Origin: Brevibacterium spongiae
GTDB taxonomy: Bacteria; Actinomycetota; Actinomycetes; Actinomycetales; Brevibacteriaceae
NCBI RefSeq assembly: GCF_026168515.1
Contig: NZ_CP093443.1
Coordinates: forward strand, 3,286,001 to 3,350,000
Length of the DNA stretch: 64,000 nucleotides
Reading direction: 5' to 3'
The notes beneath the pieces were generated by a model. That model did not search any database and was not told where the DNA came from. It saw only the letters and a program-made list of their open reading frames with translations. A program made the position numbers and the translations under genes. Of the stretch, positions 9,539-17,667 are shown in pieces (the first letter of the stretch is position 1; each line of letters opens with the position of its first letter).

Positions 9539-9572
9539 CAACCGCTCATGGCTTCGGGTCGATGAGCGGTTG
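9539..9572. repeat. Perfect 11-bp inverted repeat (hairpin) in a long gap
   Basis: CAACCGCTCAT (9539-9549) is mirrored exactly by ATGAGCGGTTG (9562-9572) around a 12-base loop. There is no following T-run, so it is not a standard terminator. It lies about 155 bases upstream of blaI and about 390 bases upstream of the DUF5134 gene. Confidence 0.6.
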
Positions 9573-9937
9573 CACCATCTGCCGCCTACGATCAAACCAA
9601 TTGTGTTTGGATTAAGGGCAGGCGGGAGGGGCAAACGTCTCCAGGATGCCACGCGCACTCCGTTCGGCTGACTCCTCGAATCTGGCGGCTTGTACTCAAT
9701 GCAGGTTCAGGCGTTCCGGTCGGATTCGCCGGCTGCGCGTTTGGGAGCGCGAGAGTAAAGACCGGGCAGATTTTGCAGCGACTGTCAGGGGAGAATCCGG
9801 AATCGCTTCACAAGAATAGTGAAATGAGCCACTGCGGGACTGCACACCGGGAACGCTCGACAGCATCCTGACAGCACCGCCAGCTGATGCATATCGGCAT
9901 AGTCTCGCTCGACACCCTCCGGCACCATGGCCATAAT

Positions 9938-9954
9938 TACTACAAGATGTAGTA
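9938..9954. promoter_or_regulatory. BlaI/CopY-type operator over the DUF5134 promoter
   Basis: TACTACAAGATGTAGTA is a perfect 7-3-7 dyad with TACTACA/TGTAGTA arms, the class recognised by BlaI/CopY repressors. It overlaps the -10 hexamer TAGTAT (9950-9955), which lies six bases before the ATG at 9962. Repression by the BlaI protein encoded at 9034 is the natural reading and ties DUF5134 to the copper module. Confidence 0.7.
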
Positions 9955-9961
9955 TTAGCGA

Positions 9962-10570
9962 ATGATCTCATTTCCATGGTCCCTCGTGCTCACCCTCACG
10001 TTCGCCCTCACGTGCATCATCTGCATTCAGCACTTCGCAACTTGCTGGAGAGCCAGCCGGAAAGATTCCCGACCGATCGCCGAGCCACATAGGTTGGCGC
10101 TTGTCGCAGACGCCAACCATTTTGTCATGAGCATTGCAATGCTGGTCATGGTGTGGACATCTGCAGGCCAGATTGCCACCTGGGCACAGATAGCATTTTT
10201 CACCGCCGCTGGAGCAATCATGGTGACCGGTCTGTTCCGTACCCCGGAGACAGCACAGAAGATCACCGTCGGATTCCACATCACCCTCAACGCCGCCATG
10301 GTGTGGATGCTGGCAGCGATGCCCATACTGATGAATGATCAGATGGGCCAGAATACCGGCCATGGAGATATGGGGGGCTCGGAGATGGCGATGACCATGG
10401 CACCGACTCCGATCTGGGCGGCCCCAACCAACTGGACTGCGATAATCCTCTGCGCGATCGCTACCTGTTGGTGGGCAGTTCAGTCTGCGCGCTCACGCCG
10501 CATCGATATCCACGCGTTCTGCCATGCGCTGATGGGCTTCGGAATGACAGCAATGCTCATCCTTATGTGA
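9962..10570 (+). CDS. DUF5134 membrane protein with Met/His-rich loop
   Basis: The 202-residue product has six predicted membrane segments and matches the actinobacterial DUF5134 family in its layout (an N-terminal helix, AEPHRLALVADANHFVMSIAM, and a C-terminal CHALMGFGMTAMLILM). Between segments four and five, residues 117-146 form a loop with eight methionines, a histidine and several acidic residues, which could bind Cu(I). Family function is unknown. The promoter is leaderless-like: TAGTAT, six bases, then ATG, and it is overlapped by a perfect BlaI-type dyad. It is divergent from blaI-M56. A role in copper handling is inference from the operator, the loop and the neighbours. Confidence 0.8.
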   Translation: MISFPWSLVLTLTFALTCIICIQHFATCWRASRKDSRPIAEPHRLALVADANHFVMSIAMLVMVWTSAGQIATWAQIAFFTAAGAIMVTGLFRTPETAQKITVGFHITLNAAMVWMLAAMPILMNDQMGQNTGHGDMGGSEMAMTMAPTPIWAAPTNWTAIILCAIATCWWAVQSARSRRIDIHAFCHALMGFGMTAMLILM

Positions 10571-11081
10571 AGGCACGAAAGTAAACTGCCAGCCGGGTCC
10601 CGGGCATATCGGACAGATGCTGCGACCAGGCGACGACACCGTCGGACCAGCAACGATTCGGCAGACGACGGCGAGCTTGCAACAACAAACGGCAAGTCCG
10701 CGCCACGGCGGCAAACGAGCATAACCCCGCTCAACGAGGCTGCGGCCCTGGTACTTGAAAGCTGGCCGCCACGCAGATCGAAAGCAGCGGAAGTCCGTGA
10801 CCAGCGACGACAGGCTGAGAGTCTGTCGATACGCTGTCGCGAGAGCGGACGAAGGGGCAACCTCGTCGGCCCGTTAGACCCCTCAGGCCGTGAGCGAGGA
10901 CGGCCCGTTGGCCATCAATGAGCAGTCGGATTCAAGACACGATTTCTGAATTCCACAACCCCACTCAGATTCTCATCAGACAGCCCAATTTCTCCACCCA
11001 TCGGATACCTCTTGTATCCAAGACGCATCCAAGATACTTTTGGGAGCGCGACAAGCAACCACCGAAAAGCCCGAGGAATCA
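10571..11081 (+). other. Gene-free stretch of 511 bases ending in a regulator-type operator
   Basis: I see no convincing gene. Short open frames exist on the minus strand but have no ribosome site or recognised motif. The right end contains the GGATAC/GTATCC operator cluster and the GAGGA ribosome site (11073-11077) for the MFS gene. Confidence 0.5.
11003..11037. promoter_or_regulatory. Probable GntR operator cluster before the MFS-GntR operon
   Basis: GGATAC (11003-11008) and GTATCC (11014-11019) form a perfect 6-5-6 inverted repeat. ATCCAAGA occurs twice 11 bases apart (11016 and 11027), and GTATC/GATAC (11014, 11033) gives a second dyad. The 11-base phasing puts the repeats on one DNA face. 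The GntR protein encoded at 12542 is the likely ligand. Confidence 0.5.
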
Positions 11082-12545
11082 ATGACCAGCCGCATCCGCG
11101 AACAGGCCAAACTCATCACCGCCCAGCTCCTCTCGGGAGCCGGCATCGCCTCGGGGTATGCCGTCGGCGGACTGCTTGCCGAAGAGATCACCGGGCAGAC
11201 TTCGATGGCCGGATTCGCGCAGATGAGCGTCATCCTCGGCGCCGGCCTCATCGCCTATCCCCTGGCCGTGCTCGCCGGTCGCTCCGGCCGTCGCAAGGCT
11301 CTGACCTTGGGCTTCGGCATCGGCACGCTCGGCGCCGTGGTCGTCCTCATCGGCGTCTCCCTGCAGTTCCTTCCCCTGTTCATGCTCGGGATGATGATGT
11401 GCGGGTCCTCGACCGCCTCCGGCCTGCAGGCCCGTTACGCCGCCGTCGACCTCGCTGACCCGGCCGCCGCTGGTCGCGCGATGTCCCTGGTCGTGTGGGC
11501 CACGACCGTCGGCTCCGTCCTCGGCCCCAGCTTCACCGCCCCGGGCGCCCACCTCGGCGAAACACTGGGCATGAACGGATTGGCCGGGCCCTACCTCATC
11601 TCCATGATCGCGTTCGCCCTGGCGACGCTGTCGGCCTCGACGCTGACGAAGTCGGTGGCCGCCGGAACCGACCACCCGGGCGAACCCGGGGTCGACGATT
11701 CCGGCCACGATGGTGAAGGCACGACCGAAAACAACGGCGGGGCCGCCTCGGCGAAGGATTCCGCCTCGGCGAGCGGTTCCACCCCGACCAACAGGTCCAC
11801 CACCACCGAGGCGACCGCCCCGTCCCCGATGAAACTCGGCGAAGCGCTGCGCTTCGCCCTGGCCCGCCCGGTACCGCTGTTCGCAATGGTCACGATCATC
11901 GCGGGACAGATGATGATGACCAACGTCATGGTCATGACCCCGGTGCACATGGACCACCAGGAGTTCAGCCTCGGCGCGATCGGAATCGTCGTGAGCATCC
12001 ACATCGCCGGCATGTACGGCCTCTCCCCCGTATTCGGCTGGATGGCAGACCGATGGGGATCGGGCGTCGTCATCGCCGGTGGGGCCGGCATCTTCGTCCT
12101 CACGATCGCCCTCGGCGTCATCGATGCGGTGGCCCCGGAGTCGTCGATGGTGCTGCTCTCGACAGCGCTGTCGCTGCTGGGAATCGGGTGGTCGATGTTC
12201 CTCATCGGCGGCTCGTCCCTGCTGACCGCCTCGGTGCCGGCGCATGCGAAGGTGCCGCTGCAGGGGGCATCGGATTCGGCGATGAACCTCGGCGGGGCGC
12301 TCATGGCGGCGATGGCCGGGTCCGTGCTCGGCGCGGGCGGGTTCCTGTGGATCAACCTCATGGCCACGTTCGTCCTGCTCATCGCCGTCGGATTCTCGAT
12401 CCGCGCGATCCCGCTCATGAGCTGGCCGGGACGCCGTGCACCGGCCCTCGCCGAGGCGGCCGACAAGTCACCGGAAACACCGCCCCGGCCCGACGGGGTC
12501 ACCGCCGCAGAGGGCACGGGCAGTCACAATGAGGGCCGGGGATGA
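11082..12545 (+). CDS. MFS transporter
   Basis: The 487-residue product has about twelve membrane segments in two halves. The MFS signature after the second segment is GRSGRRKAL, and the matching one in the second half is GWMADRWGSG. The halves are joined by a long cytoplasmic loop, about residues 200-262, rich in Gly/Ser/Thr/Asp. The substrate cannot be inferred. The start is ATG at 11082, eight bases after GAGGA at 11073-11077; the longer open frame upstream lacks a site. The gene overlaps the GntR gene by four bases (ATGA), so regulator and transporter are one transcript, with a probable operator at 11003-11037. Confidence 0.88.
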   Translation: MTSRIREQAKLITAQLLSGAGIASGYAVGGLLAEEITGQTSMAGFAQMSVILGAGLIAYPLAVLAGRSGRRKALTLGFGIGTLGAVVVLIGVSLQFLPLFMLGMMMCGSSTASGLQARYAAVDLADPAAAGRAMSLVVWATTVGSVLGPSFTAPGAHLGETLGMNGLAGPYLISMIAFALATLSASTLTKSVAAGTDHPGEPGVDDSGHDGEGTTENNGGAASAKDSASASGSTPTNRSTTTEATAPSPMKLGEALRFALARPVPLFAMVTIIAGQMMMTNVMVMTPVHMDHQEFSLGAIGIVVSIHIAGMYGLSPVFGWMADRWGSGVVIAGGAGIFVLTIALGVIDAVAPESSMVLLSTALSLLGIGWSMFLIGGSSLLTASVPAHAKVPLQGASDSAMNLGGALMAAMAGSVLGAGGFLWINLMATFVLLIAVGFSIRAIPLMSWPGRRAPALAEAADKSPETPPRPDGVTAAEGTGSHNEGRG

Positions 12546-13186
12546 GCAGAGGATCCGAATCGCAGAGCGCGGCCGAACGCGCGTATTCCCACATCCGCGG
12601 CCAGATCCTCGACGGCGAACACCTGCCCGGGACGATGCTCGGCGAGGCGGCCCTGGCCACCGAGATCGGGGTCAGTCGCACCCCGGTGCGTGTGGCCATG
12701 GCCCGCCTGCAGGACGAGGGTTGGATCCGCATCTACCCCAAGCGCGGAGCCGTCGTCCAGGGCATCGACGAGCGCACCATCGCCGAGCTCGCCGATGCGC
12801 GCTATCTCCTTGAGACGACCGCGGTCGACCGCGCGCCCGAGGCTCTGCGGCAGCAGCTGGCCTCGCGACTCGATGACCTCGTCAGCCGGCAGCGGTCCGC
12901 CTTCGCCGAGGCGGACATCGCCCGCTTCATCGAGCTGACCTTGGAATTCCATCGCGGTTTCGTCGAAGCCGGTGACAGCCAGGTGATGCTCGAGATGTAC
13001 TCGCTGCTCTCCGACCGGCACCGCTTCAGCCTGTTCATGAACAGCCGTCACCTGATCGACCGCTGCGATGAGATCATCGCCGAACACGAGAGCCTCGTCG
13101 CCCACCTGCGCTCCGGTGACTCCGCAGCTTTCGCGGCAGCACTGCAGGGACATATCGCGGAGAACGCCGGGCCTTTTCATCCGTGA
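12542..13186 (+). CDS. GntR family transcriptional regulator, FCD type
   Basis: The 214-residue product has an N-terminal winged helix (residues about 12-75, with ALATEIGVSRTPVRVAMARL as the recognition region) and an all-helical C-terminal domain of the FCD type that binds a small effector (ARYLLETTAVDRAP near 84, EFHRGFVEAGDS near 138). FCD regulators usually respond to organic or amino acids. The start overlaps the MFS stop by four bases. Co-transcription with the transporter suggests that the effector is the transporter's substrate. The stop codon lies at the head of a 24-base direct repeat (13185-13225). Confidence 0.88.
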   Translation: MSRGSESQSAAERAYSHIRGQILDGEHLPGTMLGEAALATEIGVSRTPVRVAMARLQDEGWIRIYPKRGAVVQGIDERTIAELADARYLLETTAVDRAPEALRQQLASRLDDLVSRQRSAFAEADIARFIELTLEFHRGFVEAGDSQVMLEMYSLLSDRHRFSLFMNSRHLIDRCDEIIAEHESLVAHLRSGDSAAFAAALQGHIAENAGPFHP

Positions 13187-13225
13187 GCAGCTGCGCCGGT
13201 CACTTTGCGAGCAGCTGCGCCGGTC
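13185..13225. repeat. 17-bp direct repeat, period 24
   Basis: GAGCAGCTGCGCCGGTC occurs at 13185-13201 and 13209-13225. The first copy overlaps the GntR stop codon. It is one of a series of private short tandem repeats in this window. Confidence 0.8.
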
Positions 13226-13251
13226 CATCTGTGAATGGGAGAATGACTCTC

Positions 13252-13440
13252 ATGGCTGAATCACTCAGCGATTTCCTTGCTGAACATCCGGTGGATCGCG
13301 ACAGCGTCGACAAGTACAAAGAACAGATGCTGAAGAGATTCGTTTGCATCGCCTGCAGGAACACAGCAGCTCCGAGGACTGACTTCGCCTCCAAGGAATG
13401 TCCTCGCTGCAGAGGAATGCCCTCTTCGGTGAGGTGCTGA
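13252..13440 (+). pseudogene. Broken XRE-family antitoxin-like gene (N-terminal fragment)
   Basis: ATG at 13252 follows GGGAGA and starts MAESLSDFLAEHPVD, then VDKYKEQMLKR. This matches the N-terminal tail of HTH antitoxin-type regulators, which usually continues with a VRAYRLRELRE helix and an HTH. Here the frame instead gives an unrelated Cys-rich tail to the stop at 13440. In the +1 frame after LKR the codons read EIRLHRLQEHSSSED, then a stop, which resembles the lost helix. So a frameshift followed by further decay is the best reading. No toxin gene is adjacent. The identification rests on about 45 residues and is moderate. Confidence 0.45.
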
Positions 13441-13578
13441 CGACAGGACCGTCGGCGGCGGCTGTTTGGGCCCAGGTACTTCTGGAATCATCACGTTCTT
13501 CTGTGAGCCTTTCGGAATAGTGTGAGCCTATTCGCTGGATCGCACTGTTGCAGTGAAGTCGCCCGTGCGACTCCGGCC

Positions 13579-13654
13579 GCCGCAACCCGCTCGCGCCGCG
13601 TCGACAACTTGCGCCCGCCGCAACCCGCACACGCCGTGTCGACGACTCGCGCCC
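13579..13654. repeat. Imperfect 38-bp tandem repeat, two copies
   Basis: A 38-base unit beginning GCCGCAACCCGC starts at 13579 and again at 13617 with a few substitutions. It lies in the gap between the antitoxin remnant and the aldo/keto reductase. Confidence 0.7.
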
Positions 13655-13733
13655 ACCGGCACCTTCGCGTCAGCTGCTGCGCATCCTCGGCGAAGGGGTT
13701 CCCCACTCCCCCGCCCGGTCGTAGGCTGAGGTC

Positions 13734-14744
13734 ATGGAGCACAGATATCTGGGAAACAGCGGACTCAAGATCTCCGAGATCACCTACGGCAACTGGCTCA
13801 CTCACGGTTCTCAGGTGGAGAACGAGACGGCCACGAAATGCGTGCACGCCGCCCTCGACGCGGGCATCTCGACCTTCGACACCGCCGACGTCTACGCGAA
13901 CACCGTCGCCGAACAGGTCCTCGGCGACGCGCTCAAAGGACAGCGACGCGAATCGCTCGAGATCTTCACGAAGGTCTACTTCCCGACCGGCCCCAAAGGT
14001 CACAACGACACCGGCCTGTCGCGCAAGCACATGATGGAATCGATCAACGGCTCGCTGCGCCGACTCGGCACCGACTACGTCGACCTCTACCAAGCCCACC
14101 GCTACGACTACGAGACCCCGCTCGAAGAGACCATGCAGGCCTTCGCCGATATCGTGCGCGCCGGCAAGGCCCTCTACATCGGAGTCAGCGAATGGAACGC
14201 CGACCAGCTGCGCGCGGCCCACCACCTGGCCAAGGATCTCGGCATCCAACTGGTGTCGAATCAGCCGCAGTACAACATGCTCTGGCGAGTCATCGAAGAA
14301 CGGGTTGTGCCGACGTCGAAGGAACTCGGCATCTCCCAGATCGTATGGTCGCCGATCGCCCAAGGCGCACTGACCGGCAAGTACAAACCCGGCCAGCCGG
14401 TGCCGGAAGGATCGCGCGCCACCGATGAGAAGGGCGGCGGCGCGGAGTCGATAAAGACCCGCTACCTCCAGGACGAGAAGCTGACCGCCGTGGCGAAACT
14501 CGAACCCATCGCCGCCGAGCTCGGGATCACGATGGCGCAGCTGGCGGTCGCCTGGGTGCTCGCCAACGACAATGTCGCCACCGCCCTGGTCGGAGCCTCC
14601 CGCCCCGAGCAGATCGCCTCGAACGCCGAGGCGGCCGGGGTCACCCTCGACACGGACGTCCTCACTCGCATCGACGACATCCTCGGCGACCTGCCGGAGA
14701 CCGACCCCGACAAGACCCAATCACCGGCCACCCGCCTGACCTGA
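13734..14744 (+). CDS. Aldo/keto reductase
   Basis: The 336-residue product is a TIM-barrel oxidoreductase of the Kv-beta/YghZ-like branch. The catalytic tetrad is visible: FDTADVY (Asp and Tyr near 47-52), a lysine in IFTKVYFP near 80, and the His of YQAHRYD near 122. The C-terminal NADPH phosphate-binding region reads ALVGASRPEQIASN. It reduces carbonyl substrates with NADPH in the cytoplasm; the physiological substrate is unknown. A -10 like hexamer TAGGCT (13722-13727) lies exactly six bases before the ATG, so the transcript is probably leaderless, although GAGGTC between the two could also act as a weak ribosome site. Confidence 0.9.
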   Translation: MEHRYLGNSGLKISEITYGNWLTHGSQVENETATKCVHAALDAGISTFDTADVYANTVAEQVLGDALKGQRRESLEIFTKVYFPTGPKGHNDTGLSRKHMMESINGSLRRLGTDYVDLYQAHRYDYETPLEETMQAFADIVRAGKALYIGVSEWNADQLRAAHHLAKDLGIQLVSNQPQYNMLWRVIEERVVPTSKELGISQIVWSPIAQGALTGKYKPGQPVPEGSRATDEKGGGAESIKTRYLQDEKLTAVAKLEPIAAELGITMAQLAVAWVLANDNVATALVGASRPEQIASNAEAAGVTLDTDVLTRIDDILGDLPETDPDKTQSPATRLT

Positions 14745-14936
14745 CCCCTCACCGAGGCGGTCGGACGTCAGTCCCGACGCTGACCTCGATCCGCCTGCAG
14801 GGAGAGGCCGAGGCCGGAATCGCCGGAATCGTCGGGGCGACGGCCGGTGTCCGTGAGCCAGCCGGCAGATGAACTCGACGAATCTCACACTGCCCGGAGC
14901 CACCTCGGCGAGGGCGGTGCGTTAAACTGCATAAAG

Positions 14937-14950
14937 TGGTTATATAACCA
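14937..14950. promoter_or_regulatory. Perfect 14-bp palindrome upstream of the DHA2 efflux gene
   Basis: TGGTTATATAACCA is self-complementary and sits in an AT-rich patch about 100 bases before the transporter start. It contains a TATAAC -10 like hexamer. A TetR-family repressor is encoded just downstream of the transporter (16503-17081), and such proteins bind palindromes of this size. The pairing is inferred. Confidence 0.55.
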
Positions 14951-15047
14951 GGGAATTGATCTTCCGGGCGCGATGAAGGGCCGATTCAGCACACCGCCCC
15001 AGGCGGTCTGTCGCTGAAAGACGAGATGCAGACGACGATACGAAGGG

Positions 15048-16499
15048 ATGCCATTGGCGAACGGAGACAACAACCAGCAGGACACGACAGAAGGCGCCCC
15101 GATCAACCGGAACCTCGTTCTCGCTGTTCTCGTCTCAGGCGCGTTCGTCATCATCCTCAATCAGACGCTGCTCAACACTGCTCTGCCGCACTTCATGGAG
15201 TACTTCGACATCACCTCCGGTGCCGCGCAGTGGGTGACGACGAGCTTCATGCTCGTCAACGGCATCATGATCCCGGTGACGGCGTTCCTCATTCAGAAGT
15301 TCACGACGAGGGGCCTGTTCTTCACCGCCATGGGCCTGTTCATCCTCGGCACCCTCGTCTGCGCAATCGCCCCGGTCTATCCGGTGATGCTCATCGGTCG
15401 TGTCATCCAGGCCTCGGCCGGCGGCATCATCATGCCGCTCATGCAGACGATCCTCTTCGCGATCTTCCCCGTCGAGAAGCGCGGCTCGGCCATGGGCACC
15501 TTCGGCCTCGTCATCGCCTTCGCTCCGGCCATCGGCCCCAGCCTCTCCGGTTGGATCGTCGACCACTTCCCGTGGCAGACGCTGTTCTACATGATGCTGC
15601 CGATCGCGATCATCGACCTCGTGATCGCCTACTTCCTGCTCAAGAATGTCACCGAGCGGACCTTCCCCCGTCTCGACGTCCTCTCGATCATCCTCTCCAC
15701 CCTCGGCTTCGGCGGACTGCTGTTCGGCTTCGGCACCGCCGGTGACGCCGGCTGGCTCAGCGCCGAGGTGCTCATCCCGCTGGTCATCGGCGCGATCACG
15801 CTGACGTTCTTCATCACCCGCCAGTTCAAGCTCGAACAGCCGATCCTCGAATTCCGCATCCTCCGCTACCGCATGTTCACCCTCAACACCCTGCTGGGCA
15901 TGTGCGTGTTCATCGTCATGGTCGGCGGCATGATGGTCCTCCCGCTGTACATGCAGAACATGAATGACTTCTCAGCCATGGAGTCCGGCCTGGTTCTGCT
16001 TCCGGGCGCAGCGGTGATGGGTCTGATGTCACCGGTGACCGGCCGCGTCTTCGACGCCATCGGCGCAAAATGGCTTGCGGTCTCCGGCTTCGTCCTGCTC
16101 ACCGGAACCACGTTCCTCTTCGCTCGGCTCGAAACGGACACCTCGTTCCTCTATCTCGCCGTGGTCAACACGATCCGCATGTTCGGCGTCGCCATGGTGA
16201 TGATGCCGGTGACCACGGCGGCGCTCAACCAGCTGCCTTCTCAACTCATCCCGCACGGCACGGCGCTGAATAACACCATGCGTCAGATCGCAGCCTCGGT
16301 CGGCACTGCCGCGCTCGTGACCATCATGGTCTCGGCCGCACGCAACCCCGAGACCTACGGCATGGCCGGCCTCGTCCACGGTGCGAATGTCGCGTTCTTC
16401 GTCGCCGCCTGCATCGGCATCTTCGGCATCATCGGAGCGTTCTTCATCAAGAACTCCCACGGACTCGAGCCCGGACAGAAGAAGACGACCGGAAAGTGA
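15048..16499 (+). CDS. DHA2-type MFS multidrug efflux transporter
   Basis: The 483-residue product has about fourteen membrane segments, the DHA2 length. It shows the family motif C region in segment five (GLVIAFAPAIGPSLSGWIVD near 165) and a segment-one start LNQTLLNTALPHF. It should export drugs or toxic metabolites using proton motive force. The GAAGGG site (15042-15047) abuts the ATG at 15048, too close to serve it, but is seven bases from an in-frame TTG at 15054. TTG may be the true start. A 14-bp palindrome lies upstream (14937-14950), and a convergent TetR gene follows four bases after the stop. Confidence 0.9.
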   Translation: MPLANGDNNQQDTTEGAPINRNLVLAVLVSGAFVIILNQTLLNTALPHFMEYFDITSGAAQWVTTSFMLVNGIMIPVTAFLIQKFTTRGLFFTAMGLFILGTLVCAIAPVYPVMLIGRVIQASAGGIIMPLMQTILFAIFPVEKRGSAMGTFGLVIAFAPAIGPSLSGWIVDHFPWQTLFYMMLPIAIIDLVIAYFLLKNVTERTFPRLDVLSIILSTLGFGGLLFGFGTAGDAGWLSAEVLIPLVIGAITLTFFITRQFKLEQPILEFRILRYRMFTLNTLLGMCVFIVMVGGMMVLPLYMQNMNDFSAMESGLVLLPGAAVMGLMSPVTGRVFDAIGAKWLAVSGFVLLTGTTFLFARLETDTSFLYLAVVNTIRMFGVAMVMMPVTTAALNQLPSQLIPHGTALNNTMRQIAASVGTAALVTIMVSAARNPETYGMAGLVHGANVAFFVAACIGIFGIIGAFFIKNSHGLEPGQKKTTGK

Positions 16500-16502
16500 A
16501 CC

Positions 16503-17081
16503 TCAGCCTGATCCCTCGGAACCGGCCACGAGGTGCGCGGCCACAGCTCTGGCCTGCGAGAGCGCATCTTCCGGCTCCACCGCGCCGCTGAGCACGAGCG
16601 TCGCGTAGCCGTGGACGAGCGACCACGCCGCGACCCCGAAGTCGGCGTCCGGGCCCGACCGCGTCACAGCGACGCCGACCGACAGCGCCGCCCACGCTCG
16701 CTGCCGCGCGGCCACCAGCTCGGGGTCATCATCGTGGAGCAGCCGCGGCTGGAACATCACGGTGAAGTGCGACGGACAGGCCAACGCGAACTCCACATAC
16801 GCGACTCCCCGGGCGACGAGCCCGCTGTCGTCGATTCTGCTCATCGCCTCCGCGAGGAGTTCGAAACCTTCGGCTGCGAGCGCGGTGAGCAGTCCCGCCT
16901 TGTCACCGAAGTGATAGGTCGGCGCCGCGTTCGAGACTCCCGCCCGCTTCGCCAGGGCTCGCATGCTGAGTTTGGCGACGCCGTCCTCGGCAATCGCCGA
17001 GGCGGTCTGAGCCAGCAGCGCCCGCCGCAGATCCCCATGATGATAAGTCACACTGCGATCGTACCCGAGTAAACTTTTCAT
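16503..17081 (-). CDS. TetR/AcrR family transcriptional regulator
   Basis: The 192-residue product has a TetR N-terminal HTH: HHGDLRRALLAQTASAIAEDG, then MRALAKRAGVSNAAPTYHFGDKAGLL with the usual Tyr-His-Phe end of the recognition helix. The C-terminal helical ligand domain is of the TetR_C type found in small multidrug or fatty-acid regulators. I use ATG at 17081; TTG at 17087 and GTG at 17051 are in frame. It is convergent with the DHA2 efflux gene and divergent from the DoxX gene, so it may control either. The best palindrome, at 14937, points to the efflux pump. Confidence 0.87.
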   Translation of the reverse strand: MKSLLGYDRSVTYHHGDLRRALLAQTASAIAEDGVAKLSMRALAKRAGVSNAAPTYHFGDKAGLLTALAAEGFELLAEAMSRIDDSGLVARGVAYVEFALACPSHFTVMFQPRLLHDDDPELVAARQRAWAALSVGVAVTRSGPDADFGVAAWSLVHGYATLVLSGAVEPEDALSQARAVAAHLVAGSEGSG

Positions 17082-17166
17082 TGACAAGATCCCATCGGCG
17101 TGCGAATCTTGTCACCGTAAAGATACTTCGCAGTCGCGCGGTGTCGCCTCGTCGAAGGAGCCGATC

Positions 17167-17667
17167 ATGGCACCCCTGCTCTTCCTGCTCACCACCACGC
17201 TTGCCGTCTACGTCTTCGGTCGCGCTCACCCATGGGCGGCCAGGCATGGCCTCGGCACCTGGCCGACGGCATTCCGCTTCGGCCTGGCGGTGATGTTCAC
17301 CGTCACCGGAATCTCTCACTTCGTGGGCATGCGCGAGGAACTCATAGCCATGGTCCCGCCATGGGCACCCGGTGCCGCAGCGCTCGTGACGCTCACCGGA
17401 GTGTTCGAACTCCTCGGCGCTGTCGGCCTGCTCGTGAAGCCCACCCGGCTGTGGGCCGCGCTCGGCCTGGGCCTCATGCTCATCGTCATGTTCCCGGCGA
17501 ATATCCACCTGGCGCTCACCGGCGATGACCTGCCGTGGGAGGACGAGCTGCTGCCGCGCACGGCGCTGCAGATCGTCTTCCTCGCCGCCGTCCTCATCGT
17601 GCTCGTCCCGGAGCTCCGAGCACGGGGCCGGCGAATCGCCGACAAGCCCGCTGAGGCCTATTTGTAA
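17167..17667 (+). CDS. DoxX family membrane protein
   Basis: The 166-residue product has four membrane segments with the DoxX pattern, including GISHFVGMREELIAMVPPW after the second segment and a TGVFELLGAVGLLV third segment. DoxX-like proteins are linked to quinone-associated or oxidative-stress roles, but the function of this branch is unsettled. The ATG at 17167 has AAGGAG seven to eight bases upstream. The gene is divergent from the TetR regulator. Its last ten bases overlap the 3-prime end of the convergent SRPBCC gene. Confidence 0.85.
   Translation: MAPLLFLLTTTLAVYVFGRAHPWAARHGLGTWPTAFRFGLAVMFTVTGISHFVGMREELIAMVPPWAPGAAALVTLTGVFELLGAVGLLVKPTRLWAALGLGLMLIVMFPANIHLALTGDDLPWEDELLPRTALQIVFLAAVLIVLVPELRARGRRIADKPAEAYL

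Larger units (their letters stand above)
9397..9961. other. Gene-free stretch of 565 bases with an inverted repeat and one operator
   Basis: No frame here shows family motifs or a credible ribosome site. The left part is GC-rich; the right part, near the DUF5134 start, is AT-richer and contains the BlaI-type dyad. A perfect 11-bp inverted repeat at 9539-9572 is the only other structure I see. It could be the decayed end of a mobile element, but no transposase remnant is readable. Confidence 0.5.

Noticed and set aside
9416-9658. A small open frame in the long gap upstream of blaI
   Set aside because: No initiation signal, no motif, and it contains the inverted repeat in its middle.
10480-10860. 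A 126-residue minus-strand open frame after DUF5134
   Set aside because: No ribosome site, no recognised motif, Arg/Ser-biased, and it overlaps the DUF5134 3-prime end.
13185-13654. Spaced repeats that might be a CRISPR array
   Set aside because: Repeat units are long relative to spacers, only two copies each, spacers are not unique 30-mers, and there are no cas genes. The same applies to the other tandem arrays.
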